DNA of 41,038 nt, taken from assembly GCA_944322555.1 (NCBI GenBank), contig CALUPJ010000015.1:1-41038 (forward strand), in the 5' to 3' direction. A program made the position numbers and the translations under genes. Every line of letters starts with the position of its first letter. Position 1 is the stretch's first letter. Of the stretch, positions 24,531 to 32,626 are shown piece after piece. The notes under the pieces were generated by a model. The model did no database searches. It saw only the letters and a program-made list of their open reading frames with translations, and had not been told where the DNA came from. This DNA comes from Candidatus Gastranaerophilales bacterium (GTDB lineage: Bacteria; Cyanobacteriota; Vampirovibrionia; Gastranaerophilales; Gastranaerophilaceae).

Positions 24531-26495
24531 TTATTTTTCTTTCGGATACAAGTCTTTCATTATTTGGACAAATTTATCCGAAAGTTTTTTATAGCCCGGA
24601 TTTATTCCGCTTTGATTATCACGGGAAAGAAAATTTTTAGGGAATACTTTGCTCCAGTATGGCAAAAGTGCTTCCGGTGTTGTTTTCATCAAAAATTTAT
24701 CGTTCATACCATTCCAAAATCCGGGAATGTTTGGTCTGTAATAGATGCCTAAGGCGTCTTGAAGTGTTGTCTGTACCTGCATTACATCCAAGGTGTAATG
24801 CCATTTAAGAAGATTTTCATAGATAGCCTCCTTATCCTGCATTTCTTCCGGTGTTAATTTAAGTTCTTCTTTGCAGAATTGGGCAAATTTTTTCTGTGCA
24901 TTTTTTTCTCGTCTTGAAAGTTTTGCATTTTTGGCAGTAAGTTTGTCTACGAATTCTCTTAATGGCGGCAAATCGTGGTTACCGGTTAAAATTGCAACAT
25001 TAGATTGCAGCATTTTCTTTCTGTTTTTTGGGGCGCAAATGTCCATACCAATCGGAACCTGCTGACTGGTAAAGCTTTTGCCGAATTTTTTAAGGAATTT
25101 TTTGTATAAACCGGTTTTTGCAAGAGGTCCAAAATCTTCCAGAATATATGTTTCTTCCGGTTTTTTTCCAAGCTCTTCCGCAACACGTACAAATAATTCT
25201 ACAATATTTTCTCCTTTAGGGCTTCTTTTGTCGTAGATATTTTCTATCCAGTTGTTATCAAAATATCCGGTTCCCAGTCCCCCTTCTTCAACGGGTCTAA
25301 ATATTTCATTTGCCTGTAATATTTTGCCCTCGCTTGTTTTAAGAGTATTAGGAATTGCGGCTCTGTTAATATAACCCACAAAGTGGTCAAGTCTTAAATC
25401 TGTATTTTTGAGAAGTTGTTTTAGCGAGTCTTCCTGATATTTCCAAAAATCAGGAGAATCATAATCATAAAGTGCATGTCCCCAGCATTGGGTGTATGAA
25501 TAAGCTTTTTCCGGCGGACAACCGCTAACTTTTGTCGGTTTAAAATCTTTATCAAGCAGAAAAATATTTTTCTTACCCCAGACATCGACTCCGCCGTAGC
25601 TAACGCCAATCGGCAAATCCTGTAATATTCGGATACCTTTTTTATTAAGTTCATTTGTCATTTCATTATACTGTTTGTCGTATAAGAATTGTTCAAATTT
25701 ATATAAATCAACTTTGTTTTGATATTCATCTTTGGACATTTTTCCGTCTAAAATCTTTAAAATCTTGTCTTGTAAAGAAATACCTTCTTTTCTTGCATCT
25801 TCCGGTGCGGTCTGTAATTTTTTATCCCAATCAGGCCAATAATGACCGAATTTTCTGGATAAAACATCATAATTTGCATATTCTTCAAGCCACAAATCAT
25901 TATTTTCTTTTAAAAATGCATTGTATTCTTTCTTTATGTTAGATGTTTCAGGAAGTTTTTGAAATCTTGAAAAAGCAAGCTCAAAGCGTGGATTTTTTTG
26001 CTTTTCAAGCATATCAAGCGTAAATTCCGGCGCCGTAATATCATCAGGCAGTTCTTTAGGTTTAAGAATTTTCCCGTACTCTTTGCCGGTAAGTTTATTT
26101 AAATTTACAATAAATTTGTTTCTGCTGAATCTGCCGACTGAGCTATAAGGACAGAAATTATCTTCTAATGCATTCAATGGATTCATAATCCAAAGATTCT
26201 GTTTTGCGTCACTTAACCATTTGATAAATTTAAGAGTCTGTTCATCTCCGAATTGACCACAGTATGAACGATGTGCAGACAGGCTTGTTATGTGGAATAA
26301 AAGCCCTCTTTGTTTAGCGATACCTTTCGCGTTCAATCCTTGAAAACTAATCCCTACATAACTAAAATTTTGCTTTTCTTGCTTTTCAAATACATCAGGA
26401 GTTTCTTTTAAATCTAAAAAATTAATAGATTCTTTTTTCGAGTTTGAATTTATACTTCTTGTATTTGCGATATTGTTAACAGGCAAAATTTTCAT
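24531..26495 (-). CDS. malQ: 4-alpha-glucanotransferase (GH77, amylomaltase) with N-terminal tag
   Basis: Disproportionates maltooligosaccharides by transferring alpha-1,4-glucan segments. GLLFHITSLSAHRSYCGQFG corresponds to the amylomaltase opening motif; DLRLDHFVGYIN holds the nucleophile Asp, YILEDFGPL the acid/base Glu and LTGNHDLPPLREF the transition-state HD. PNIPGFWNGMNDKF is the usual C-terminal GH77 segment. At about 654 residues it is longer than the typical 500-550. About 50 extra residues precede the catalytic domain and contain ISFQG, with the start MKILPVNNIANTRS resembling other tagged proteins. ATG 26495 is chosen for AAAGG 7 nt upstream; an in-frame start at 26522 would cover that site. 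A palindrome, possibly an operator, overlaps its 5' leader. Confidence 0.92.
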   Translation of the reverse strand: MKILPVNNIANTRSINSNSKKESINFLDLKETPDVFEKQEKQNFSYVGISFQGLNAKGIAKQRGLLFHITSLSAHRSYCGQFGDEQTLKFIKWLSDAKQNLWIMNPLNALEDNFCPYSSVGRFSRNKFIVNLNKLTGKEYGKILKPKELPDDITAPEFTLDMLEKQKNPRFELAFSRFQKLPETSNIKKEYNAFLKENNDLWLEEYANYDVLSRKFGHYWPDWDKKLQTAPEDARKEGISLQDKILKILDGKMSKDEYQNKVDLYKFEQFLYDKQYNEMTNELNKKGIRILQDLPIGVSYGGVDVWGKKNIFLLDKDFKPTKVSGCPPEKAYSYTQCWGHALYDYDSPDFWKYQEDSLKQLLKNTDLRLDHFVGYINRAAIPNTLKTSEGKILQANEIFRPVEEGGLGTGYFDNNWIENIYDKRSPKGENIVELFVRVAEELGKKPEETYILEDFGPLAKTGLYKKFLKKFGKSFTSQQVPIGMDICAPKNRKKMLQSNVAILTGNHDLPPLREFVDKLTAKNAKLSRREKNAQKKFAQFCKEELKLTPEEMQDKEAIYENLLKWHYTLDVMQVQTTLQDALGIYYRPNIPGFWNGMNDKFLMKTTPEALLPYWSKVFPKNFLSRDNQSGINPGYKKLSDKFVQIMKDLYPKEK

Positions 26496-26509
26496 AGATG
26501 ACCTTTCTG

Positions 26510-26609
26510 TAATAGTTATCAACTATTAAATAATACACATGAACTATTAAACAACAAACATTTTATATTTTGCTGTTTTTGAAAAATATTTTTAAAAAAC
26601 TTAATAGTT
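26510..26609. promoter_or_regulatory. Repeated TAATAGTT/AACTATTA sites, candidate operator for the XRE regulator
   Basis: TAATAGTT-ATC-AACTATTA is a perfect 8-bp inverted repeat at 26510-26528, just before the malQ Shine-Dalgarno. Further half sites lie at 26542-26549 (AACTATTA) and 26602-26609 (TAATAGTT, followed by ATAAAC). They occupy the divergent malQ/XRE region. A related sequence, TAATAGCTATCAGA, is at 24405-24418 upstream of the HExxH gene. Confidence 0.5.
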
Positions 26610-26675
26610 ATAAACAATGAAATAAACATTAACAACAATTAGAAATAAGTTAATGCAAATACTATACTTTATATT

Positions 26676-26900
26676 ATGAGTATTAATGAAAATTTAGAAA
26701 AAAAGTTTGGTGCCAAGCTTGCATATGTAAGAAAGTTAAAGAAACTTTCACAAATGAAGCTTGCAGATAAAGTAGATATGAATTTTAATTATATAGGCCA
26801 GATTGAGCGCGGTGAGGCTAATGTAACTATAAAAACAATGAAGATATTAGCAGATGCGCTTGAGGTTGAAATGCGTGAACTTTTTGATTTTACATTTTAG
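26676..26900 (+). CDS. XRE-family HTH transcriptional regulator
   Basis: 74 residues, essentially one lambda-repressor-like HTH domain. FGAKLAYVRKLKKLSQMKLA contains helices 1-2, and NFNYIGQIERGEANVT the recognition helix and turn; the tail ends EVEMRELFDF. It has no sensor domain, so a ligand or partner would have to act on the HTH itself. TATACT ends 7 nt before the ATG and no Shine-Dalgarno is seen, suggesting a leaderless mRNA. It is divergent from malQ across a region with repeated half sites, so malQ and itself are its likeliest targets. Confidence 0.88.
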   Translation: MSINENLEKKFGAKLAYVRKLKKLSQMKLADKVDMNFNYIGQIERGEANVTIKTMKILADALEVEMRELFDFTF

Positions 26901-26928
26901 TTTGCAGGGTAAATAAAGAAGTATTAAC

Positions 26929-27432
26929 TTATATTTTTATACCTTCAAATTCAAGTAGTTTCTTTTTTATTTTTAATCCTCCGGCATAGCCTGTCAGACT
27001 GCCGTTTGAACCTATAACTCTGTGACATGGAATAATGATTGAAATCGGATTGTGTCCGACAGCCCCGCCTATTGCCTGAGCCGACATTTTTTTTAGGCAA
27101 AGCTCTGAAGCTATTTTATCAGCAAGTTTTCCATAAGTTGTAACCTCTCCATACGGAATTTTACATAAATGCTTCCAAACCCGCTGTCTGAAATCGCTTC
27201 CGGTTGGTGATAAATAAATGCCGGAAATTGCGGGCTTTTTGCCAGAAAAATAATCATCTAACCAGCGTTTTGTTTCTTCAAATATCTTAAGTCCGCTGCA
27301 TTCCTCCATACATTCTTTTATAGAGCCGTTAAAATATTTTTGGCCTTCAATCCAGAGACCGGCAAGAGCATCTCCGTCGGAACAAAGCATCAGGTTTCCT
27401 ATTGGAGATTTATAGTAAGTCTTATAAAACAT
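26929..27432 (-). CDS. ogt: Methylated-DNA--protein-cysteine methyltransferase
   Basis: Suicide repair of O6-alkylguanine by transfer to an active-site Cys. The motif IPCHRVIGSNGSLTGYAGG contains the acceptor Cys. FRQRVWKHLCKIPYGEVTTYGKLA is the HTH with the arginine finger region, and GGAVGHNPISI follows. Its 167 residues match the Ogt form without an Ada domain. It starts 3 nt after the TPR gene's stop, with only a weak Shine-Dalgarno, implying coupling. Confidence 0.94.
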   Translation of the reverse strand: MFYKTYYKSPIGNLMLCSDGDALAGLWIEGQKYFNGSIKECMEECSGLKIFEETKRWLDDYFSGKKPAISGIYLSPTGSDFRQRVWKHLCKIPYGEVTTYGKLADKIASELCLKKMSAQAIGGAVGHNPISIIIPCHRVIGSNGSLTGYAGGLKIKKKLLEFEGIKI

Positions 27433-27435
27433 AGT

Positions 27436-28791
27436 TTACCCGCTAATTAGAGACAGGCAATTAGAATCGTTAAATGCCTGCAAGGATGGATTAATCTGTA
27501 TAGCCTTGGAGTAATCATTTCTGAAGCCTTCACTATCGCCGAGTTCTTTTCTTATTGCAGCTCTATAATAATACGCATCCGCATAATTTGCATTGTTTTC
27601 AATAGCTTTGTTCAAATCTGCAATTGCACCTTGCAAGTCTCTAAGTACGCATTTTTGAAGCCCTCTTATATAATAACTTTCCGCCAGTTTAACATTTGTA
27701 GTCGGATTTGTTTTAACAGCAGTTGTTGTAATAATCGGTGTAGCAGGAGCTTGTACTTTTCCTATCCCTGCACTAATAACAGGCGAGGTTGATGCTGTGG
27801 TTTTTGCAGGAGTATTTGCAGCAATTGTTTTTTGAGCAACGGGCTTGGGCTGCACGACAGCTTGTTTTTGTACAGATTTTGGCTGTTGTGCCGGTTTATT
27901 ATATGCGATTTTATCATTTGTAGATGTCGGAATCGGTTTTGATTTTATAATCGGAGATATTACATCTGCCGTAATTCCTTCTACCACCGGTACTGCAGCT
28001 ATATAACTTTCATTTGATACCAGAGGCTTAACATTTTTGATAAAAACCTGTTTTTCGGCTAAAGCTACGGCCTGGTCGAGGTCTATAGCAGCGCCTTCAT
28101 TATCGAAATATAGTTTTTTCAAGCGTCCTCTGTTTGCATAAGCAATGCTGTCTTTTGGATTGAGTGCAATTGCTTGTGAATAATCGCTTAAGGCCCCCAC
28201 ATTAAAGTTCAGCCTCTTTTTTACGACACCTCTGTTATTATAAGCTTCCGCATCTTTGGGATTGATTTCTATCGCCTTGTTATAATCTTCTAATGCTCCG
28301 TTATTATCGCTGAGCATATATTTTAAATTTGCTCTGTTGTAATATACATCTGAGTACTTGGAATTAATCTTCAGAGCTTGTTCGTAATCTGCCATAGCAC
28401 CTTCGATATCTTTAAGGGCAACTTTTAAAACCCCTCTGTTGTTGTATGCATATGCAAAGTTCGGGTTGATTTTTAAAGCGCTGTTATAGTCCGCTAAAGC
28501 ACCTTGCAGGTCATTGATAACCTGTTTTATATAACCGCGGTTTAAATACAGTTCAGGGTTATTAGGATTAATCTGTATTGCTTTATCAAAATCTTCAATT
28601 GCGCCTTGAATATCCCGTTTCAAAAATCTTAGAGAGGCTCTGTTAGAGTATGCAAGAGCGGCTTCCGGATTATTTTGAATTTCTTGTGTAAAAGTTTCAA
28701 AAGATGTTTCTATAGGAGTATTTGCAGAAAAAGCCGCGCTATTTATTGCTAAAAAAGCAGTAAATATAAGAAAAATGCTTATTTTTTTCAC
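27436..28791 (-). CDS. Secreted TPR-repeat protein with low-complexity linker
   Basis: 451 residues. Signal peptide MKKISIFLIFTAFLAINSAA, with cleavage near AFS-A. Six consecutive tetratricopeptide repeats follow (each like AIEDFDKAIQINPNNPELYLNRG) to about residue 235. A P/T/K/Q-rich disordered linker spans about residues 240-365, including PAQQPKSVQKQAVVQPKP, and two more TPRs close the protein (AIADLNKAIENNANYADAYY). The start is GTG with AAGGAG 8 nt upstream. Such proteins are scaffolds in the periplasm or at the cell surface; the partner is unknown. The linker may span the wall or link two binding sites. Confidence 0.85.
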   Translation of the reverse strand: MKKISIFLIFTAFLAINSAAFSANTPIETSFETFTQEIQNNPEAALAYSNRASLRFLKRDIQGAIEDFDKAIQINPNNPELYLNRGYIKQVINDLQGALADYNSALKINPNFAYAYNNRGVLKVALKDIEGAMADYEQALKINSKYSDVYYNRANLKYMLSDNNGALEDYNKAIEINPKDAEAYNNRGVVKKRLNFNVGALSDYSQAIALNPKDSIAYANRGRLKKLYFDNEGAAIDLDQAVALAEKQVFIKNVKPLVSNESYIAAVPVVEGITADVISPIIKSKPIPTSTNDKIAYNKPAQQPKSVQKQAVVQPKPVAQKTIAANTPAKTTASTSPVISAGIGKVQAPATPIITTTAVKTNPTTNVKLAESYYIRGLQKCVLRDLQGAIADLNKAIENNANYADAYYYRAAIRKELGDSEGFRNDYSKAIQINPSLQAFNDSNCLSLISG

Positions 28792-28931
28792 GATACGTAC
28801 TCCTTCATCAAGTTGGATTCAGTATTATGTTAACACATAAAAAATCTATATCAAGTAGCAAAGGGGGAGTATATAAAGGTGGTATTAACAAATCCGGTAA
28901 GATTGTAAAAACAAAAAATCGGTTTGTAGTA

Positions 28932-28960
28932 TTGCATTTACGGAACCGCCATATTAAAAT
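28932..28960 (+). promoter_or_regulatory. Promoter of tRNA-Thr
   Basis: TTGCAT, a 17-nt spacer and TAAAAT, ending 9 nt before the first base of the tRNA. Confidence 0.55.
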
Positions 28961-28969
28961 ATTAGATAT

Positions 28970-29042
<73 letters not shown>

Positions 29043-29113
29043 TTTCTACAACTAGTAATATAACTGCATTTTGGGGAATTGAATAACATTTGATTTTTGC
29101 TCTTTTTCTTTTA

Positions 29114-29135
29114 TGCTCACATTTTGCTCACATTT
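29114..29135 (+). repeat. Short tandem repeat downstream of tRNA-Thr
   Basis: Two perfect head-to-tail copies of TGCTCACATTT, 71 nt past the tRNA. Repeats like this occur near integration sites beside tRNA genes, but no integrase or attachment core is visible here. Confidence 0.5.
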
Positions 29136-29173
29136 TTTAAAAATTTATAATGGTAAAATCCCAAACCCTTGGC

Positions 29174-29202
29174 TTGACAGCTTTTTGTAAACATTATAAA
29201 AT
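29174..29202 (+). promoter_or_regulatory. Strong sigma70-type promoter of the flavoprotein operon
   Basis: Perfect TTGACA, exactly 17 nt spacing and TAAAAT, the best match in the window. The leader is about 55 nt with AAGGAG before the ATG at 29264. Confidence 0.75.
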
Positions 29203-29263
29203 CTAAAATGGTAATAATTTCGTTAAACAGTTTCTAACGGGGGTTATTGGAAAGGAGCTTGGA

Positions 29264-29893
29264 ATGAAAGTTTTATTAGTAAACGGAAGTTCTCACAGCC
29301 ATGGTTGTACTTATACCGCTTTAAGTGAAATCGCTAAAACATTAGAGATTGAAGGTGTTCAGTCGGAAATTTTCCAGTTGGGAAATCCTGAAATAAGAGA
29401 TTGCTGCGGATGCAACGGCTGTAAGCAGACCGGTGAATGTGTTTTTAATGATATGGTTAATGATTTTATTAATATAGCAAAACATGCGGACGGATTTGTT
29501 TTTGGTACACCGGTTTATTACGCACACCCGGCAGGCAGATTGTTATCGCTTTTAGACAGGGCTTTTTATGCCGGAGGGTATGCCTTTGCGTATAAACCCG
29601 CGGCTTCTGTCGCTTCTGCAAGACGAGCCGGGACAACAGCCAGTTTTGATGTTTTGAACAAATATTTTACCATTGCAAATATGCCGGTAGTTTCTTCTAA
29701 CTATTGGAACAATGTCCACGGCAGTACGTCAGAAGATGTAAAAGAAGATTTAGAAGGTTTACAGACTTTGAGAAATCTTGCCGGAAATATGGCCTGGATT
29801 TTGAAATGTATAGAAGTCGGACAATATCAGGGTATTACACATCCCAAACAGGAAGAACGTATATATACAAATTTTATAAGGCGGAACAGATGA
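29264..29893 (+). CDS. Flavodoxin-fold NAD(P)H-dependent oxidoreductase / iron-sulfur flavoprotein
   Basis: FMN-binding protein: VLLVNGSSHSHGCTYTALSE is the phosphate loop and DGFVFGTPVYYAHPAGRL the conserved GTPVYY flavin segment. The cluster CCGCNGCKQTGEC could hold an iron-sulfur cluster or act in redox, as in the iron-sulfur flavoprotein group. SVASARRAGTTASFDVLN completes the fold. Its 209 residues are normal. It is first in a tightly coupled operon (ATGA overlap) with an AsnC-type regulator and an aminotransferase, driven by a near-consensus promoter. Substrate unknown. Confidence 0.85.
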   Translation: MKVLLVNGSSHSHGCTYTALSEIAKTLEIEGVQSEIFQLGNPEIRDCCGCNGCKQTGECVFNDMVNDFINIAKHADGFVFGTPVYYAHPAGRLLSLLDRAFYAGGYAFAYKPAASVASARRAGTTASFDVLNKYFTIANMPVVSSNYWNNVHGSTSEDVKEDLEGLQTLRNLAGNMAWILKCIEVGQYQGITHPKQEERIYTNFIRRNR

Positions 29894-30372
29894 GAGAAGA
29901 ACTTTTATCATTAATAGAGAAAAACAGCAGAATTGGCTTGGAAGAGCTTGCCGTACTTTTAGCTGCAAGTGAAGCAGAAATTGCGGAAGAACTTGCTAAA
30001 CTTGAACAGGAAGGTATTATCTGCGGATATCATACTCTCATAAATTGGGATAAAACAACAAAAGAAAAAGTTACGGCTTTGATAGAAGTTAAAGTTACGC
30101 CTCAGCGAGGACAGGGTTTTGACAGAATAGCGGAACGTATATATAATTATCCGGAGGTTAAATCTGTGTATTTGATATCAGGCGGATATGACCTGCTGGT
30201 TACATTGGAAGAAAAAACTCTAAAAGAAATTGCAAGTTTTGTTTCGGACAAGCTATCAACTCTGGATAGTGTTTTGAGTACGGCAACGCATTTTATACTA
30301 AAAAAATATAAGGATCACGGTACTGTTTTTGACAAAAAACATGTAGATGAGAGGGAGATTATAACACCATGA
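29890..30372 (+). CDS. Lrp/AsnC-family transcriptional regulator
   Basis: 160 residues. A winged HTH (LLSLIEKNSRIGLEELAVLL... EEGIICGYHTLIN-like region) is followed by a RAM ligand-binding domain (IEVKVTPQRGQGFDRIAERI, YPEVKSVYLISGGYDLLVTL). The start overlaps the flavoprotein stop (ATGA), with AAGGCGG upstream; a longer open frame from 29704 lies inside the flavoprotein and is not used. The TGA overlaps the aminotransferase ATG. AsnC-aminotransferase pairs are common, suggesting amino-acid-dependent control of this operon. Confidence 0.9.
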   Translation: MREELLSLIEKNSRIGLEELAVLLAASEAEIAEELAKLEQEGIICGYHTLINWDKTTKEKVTALIEVKVTPQRGQGFDRIAERIYNYPEVKSVYLISGGYDLLVTLEEKTLKEIASFVSDKLSTLDSVLSTATHFILKKYKDHGTVFDKKHVDEREIITP

Positions 30373-31544
30373 CAAAACCTCTTTCACAACTAGTTGAGAA
30401 CATAAAACCTTCAGGTATAAGAAAGTTTTTTGATTTAGTGAGTGAAATGCGCGATGTTATATCTCTGGGAGTCGGAGAACCGGATTTTGATACGCCGTGG
30501 CATATAAGAGATGAGGGAATTTATGCATTAGAGAAAGGGAAAACTTTTTACACTTCCAATTCAGGTCTAAAAGAATTAAGAAATGAGATATGCGGTTATT
30601 TAGAAAGACGTCAGGGAATAAGTTATAATCCGGATACTGAAGTTATAGTAACTGTCGGCGGTTCAGAAGCTATCGATATCGGACTTCGTGCCCTGATTAA
30701 TCCCGGTGACGAAGTTATAATTCCGCAGCCTTCATATGTTTCATATGAGCCATGTGCCGTATTAGCAGGAGCAAGACCCGTAATAATCAATCTAAAAGCC
30801 GAAAATGAGTTTCGTTTGACTGCAGAAGAATTAAAATCAGTAATAACTCCCAATACAAAAATTTTAATTTTACCGTACCCGAATAACCCTACAGGGGCGA
30901 TAATGGAACAAAAAGATCTCGAGTCTCTTGCAGAAATTATTATAGAAAACGATATTTATGTAATGTCGGATGAAATATACTCCGAGCTTACATATAAAGG
31001 CGAACACGTATCGATTGCATCTTTAAAAGGTATGAAAGAACGCACAATTCTTATAAACGGTTTTTCAAAGTCATACGCTATGACTGGCTGGAGATTGGGG
31101 TATGCTTGTGCACCGAAGGAAATTATAAAACAAATGACAAAAATTCATCAGTTTGCAATAATGTGCGCTCCGACAACAAGTCAGTATGCCGGAACCGAAG
31201 CCTTAAGAAACGGTGATGAAGATGTTAAAATAATGCGTAATGCATATAATCAGCGCAGAAGATTTCTTATAGATGCCTTCAAGAAGATAGGGCTTGAATG
31301 CTTTGAACCTTATGGAGCTTTTTATGTTTTTCCGTGTATAAAAGAGTTTGGAATGACAAGTGAGGAGTTTGCAACAAAATTTCTTGAAGAAGAGAATGTT
31401 GCCGTAATACCCGGAAATGCCTTCGGGAAAAGCGGTGAAGGTTTTATCAGGATTTCTTACGCATATTCTCTTGAAAATTTGAAAATAGCAATAGAACGCT
31501 TAAGTCGTTTTATAAATAACTTAAGAAGCAAGCAGACTAAATAA
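30369..31544 (+). CDS. Class I/II PLP-dependent aminotransferase
   Basis: Fold-type I aspartate/aromatic aminotransferase family. SLGVGEPDFDTPWHIRDEG is the N-terminal substrate loop; ILPYPNNPTGAIM and MSDEIYSELTY hold the PLP Asn and Asp. INGFSKSYAMTGWRLGY contains the Schiff-base Lys, and EGFIRISYAYSLENL the carboxylate-binding Arg. The 391-residue length is typical. Coupled to the AsnC regulator by ATGA. The last 24 nt overlap tail-to-tail with the chromate-transporter gene on the other strand. The amino-acid substrate cannot be told by eye. Confidence 0.93.
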   Translation: MTKPLSQLVENIKPSGIRKFFDLVSEMRDVISLGVGEPDFDTPWHIRDEGIYALEKGKTFYTSNSGLKELRNEICGYLERRQGISYNPDTEVIVTVGGSEAIDIGLRALINPGDEVIIPQPSYVSYEPCAVLAGARPVIINLKAENEFRLTAEELKSVITPNTKILILPYPNNPTGAIMEQKDLESLAEIIIENDIYVMSDEIYSELTYKGEHVSIASLKGMKERTILINGFSKSYAMTGWRLGYACAPKEIIKQMTKIHQFAIMCAPTTSQYAGTEALRNGDEDVKIMRNAYNQRRRFLIDAFKKIGLECFEPYGAFYVFPCIKEFGMTSEEFATKFLEEENVAVIPGNAFGKSGEGFIRISYAYSLENLKIAIERLSRFINNLRSKQTK

Positions 31545-32075
31545 TCCTGTTTTTCCGGCTAATGCCGATAATACCCCGATTATTGCGGCTATTAGTATAT
31601 AAAAAAGCGGATCGCGTTTTGATTTCCAGCTAAAAATAAGCATAGCCCCAATCAGAACTAATGCCTTTATATCATGAATCTCCGGTTTTAAAAGTCCAAT
31701 GGCAACAGATGTAAGAAGTCCGCAGCTTATGGGTTTTAGAGTCTGTATAAGCGATTTTACATAGAAATTATCACTGAATTTTCTAAGCAGTTTTGAAACA
31801 ATAATAACCAAAAACAGAGACGGCAGCATTTCTGCAATTGTCGCGAGAGCTGAACCGAAAATCCCTGCACTCTTCATACCTGCATATGTTGCAACATTAA
31901 TTCCCACAGGTCCGGGAGTAATTGATGCTACAGCAACCATTTGAGTCAATTCGTCCAGAGTGTACCAGTTATAAACCTGCGATATGTGGTATAAAAACGG
32001 AATAGTTGCATATCCGCCGCCGAATGAAAACATTCCGATTTTGAAAAATTCCCAGAATAAATAGAGGTAAATCAT
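31521..32075 (-). CDS. Chromate-transporter family protein, second half-size subunit
   Basis: 184-residue membrane protein of the CHR family. IGMFSFGGGYATIPFLYHIS is the first glycine-rich helix, VASITPGPVGINVATYAGMK the conserved P-G-P-x-G motif, and several hydrophobic helices follow. Such half-size proteins usually work as pairs. It overlaps the first subunit by 4 nt and converges on the aminotransferase with a 24-nt overlap, so neither operon has a separate terminator here. Substrate is uncertain; chromate or sulfate transport is only known for some relatives. Confidence 0.85.
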   Translation of the reverse strand: MIYLYLFWEFFKIGMFSFGGGYATIPFLYHISQVYNWYTLDELTQMVAVASITPGPVGINVATYAGMKSAGIFGSALATIAEMLPSLFLVIIVSKLLRKFSDNFYVKSLIQTLKPISCGLLTSVAIGLLKPEIHDIKALVLIGAMLIFSWKSKRDPLFYILIAAIIGVLSALAGKTGLFSLLAS

Positions 32076-32626
32076 TTTTTAGCCTCCGCTATTCTTTTGT
32101 ATCCGACTCCTATTAGGGAAAATAGCAGTATTGTTTGTATTGGTGACAGTTTGAAAATTAATAATGCCAGTAGTGTCAAGATAAAAATCGTATAAAAAAA
32201 GATACCTCTTTGAGATTTTTGCCACATTTCCCTTACCGTTAATACAATAAGTGCAATAACTGCTGCTCCCACACCCCACAGTGCTCCCTGAATATAACTG
32301 TTTTCGGTTAGCGAACCTATAATAGACGCCAGCAGGACTATACACCAGAATGGCATAAATGTAACCCCAAGCATTGCCGTTACAGCACCCCATTTGCCGC
32401 GGAGCTTATATCCGATAAACATTGACATATTGGCAGCAATAATGCCCGGAAGCGATTGTGCCAGAGCAAAATAGTCTACTATATCATCATGTGATACCAG
32501 TTTTCTCTTATCAACGAATTCATTTATCATTATCGGGAGTATGACATAACCGCCGCCAAGCAGTATAGCCCCTATTTTTGTGAAAATTAAAAATAACTCA
32601 AATAGTGACATATCTTCTTTTTCCAC
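32072..32626 (-). CDS. Chromate-transporter family protein, first half-size subunit
   Basis: 184 residues. LFLIFTKIGAILLGGGYVIL is the N-terminal glycine-rich helix, FALAQSLPGIIAANMSMFIG the family signature, and three or four more helices follow. The start is GTG at 32626, with GGGAG 8 nt upstream, overlapping the end of bioB by 29 nt; an ATG at 32611 has a much weaker site. Its pairing with the next gene gives the common two-gene short CHR arrangement. Cotranscription with bioB is not obviously functional. Confidence 0.85.
   Translation of the reverse strand: MEKEDMSLFELFLIFTKIGAILLGGGYVILPIMINEFVDKRKLVSHDDIVDYFALAQSLPGIIAANMSMFIGYKLRGKWGAVTAMLGVTFMPFWCIVLLASIIGSLTENSYIQGALWGVGAAVIALIVLTVREMWQKSQRGIFFYTIFILTLLALLIFKLSPIQTILLFSLIGVGYKRIAEAKK

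Noticed and set aside
29704-29889. Upstream extension of the AsnC-type gene
   Set aside because: This part lies inside the flavoprotein in another frame; the AsnC fold and a ribosome site begin at 29890.
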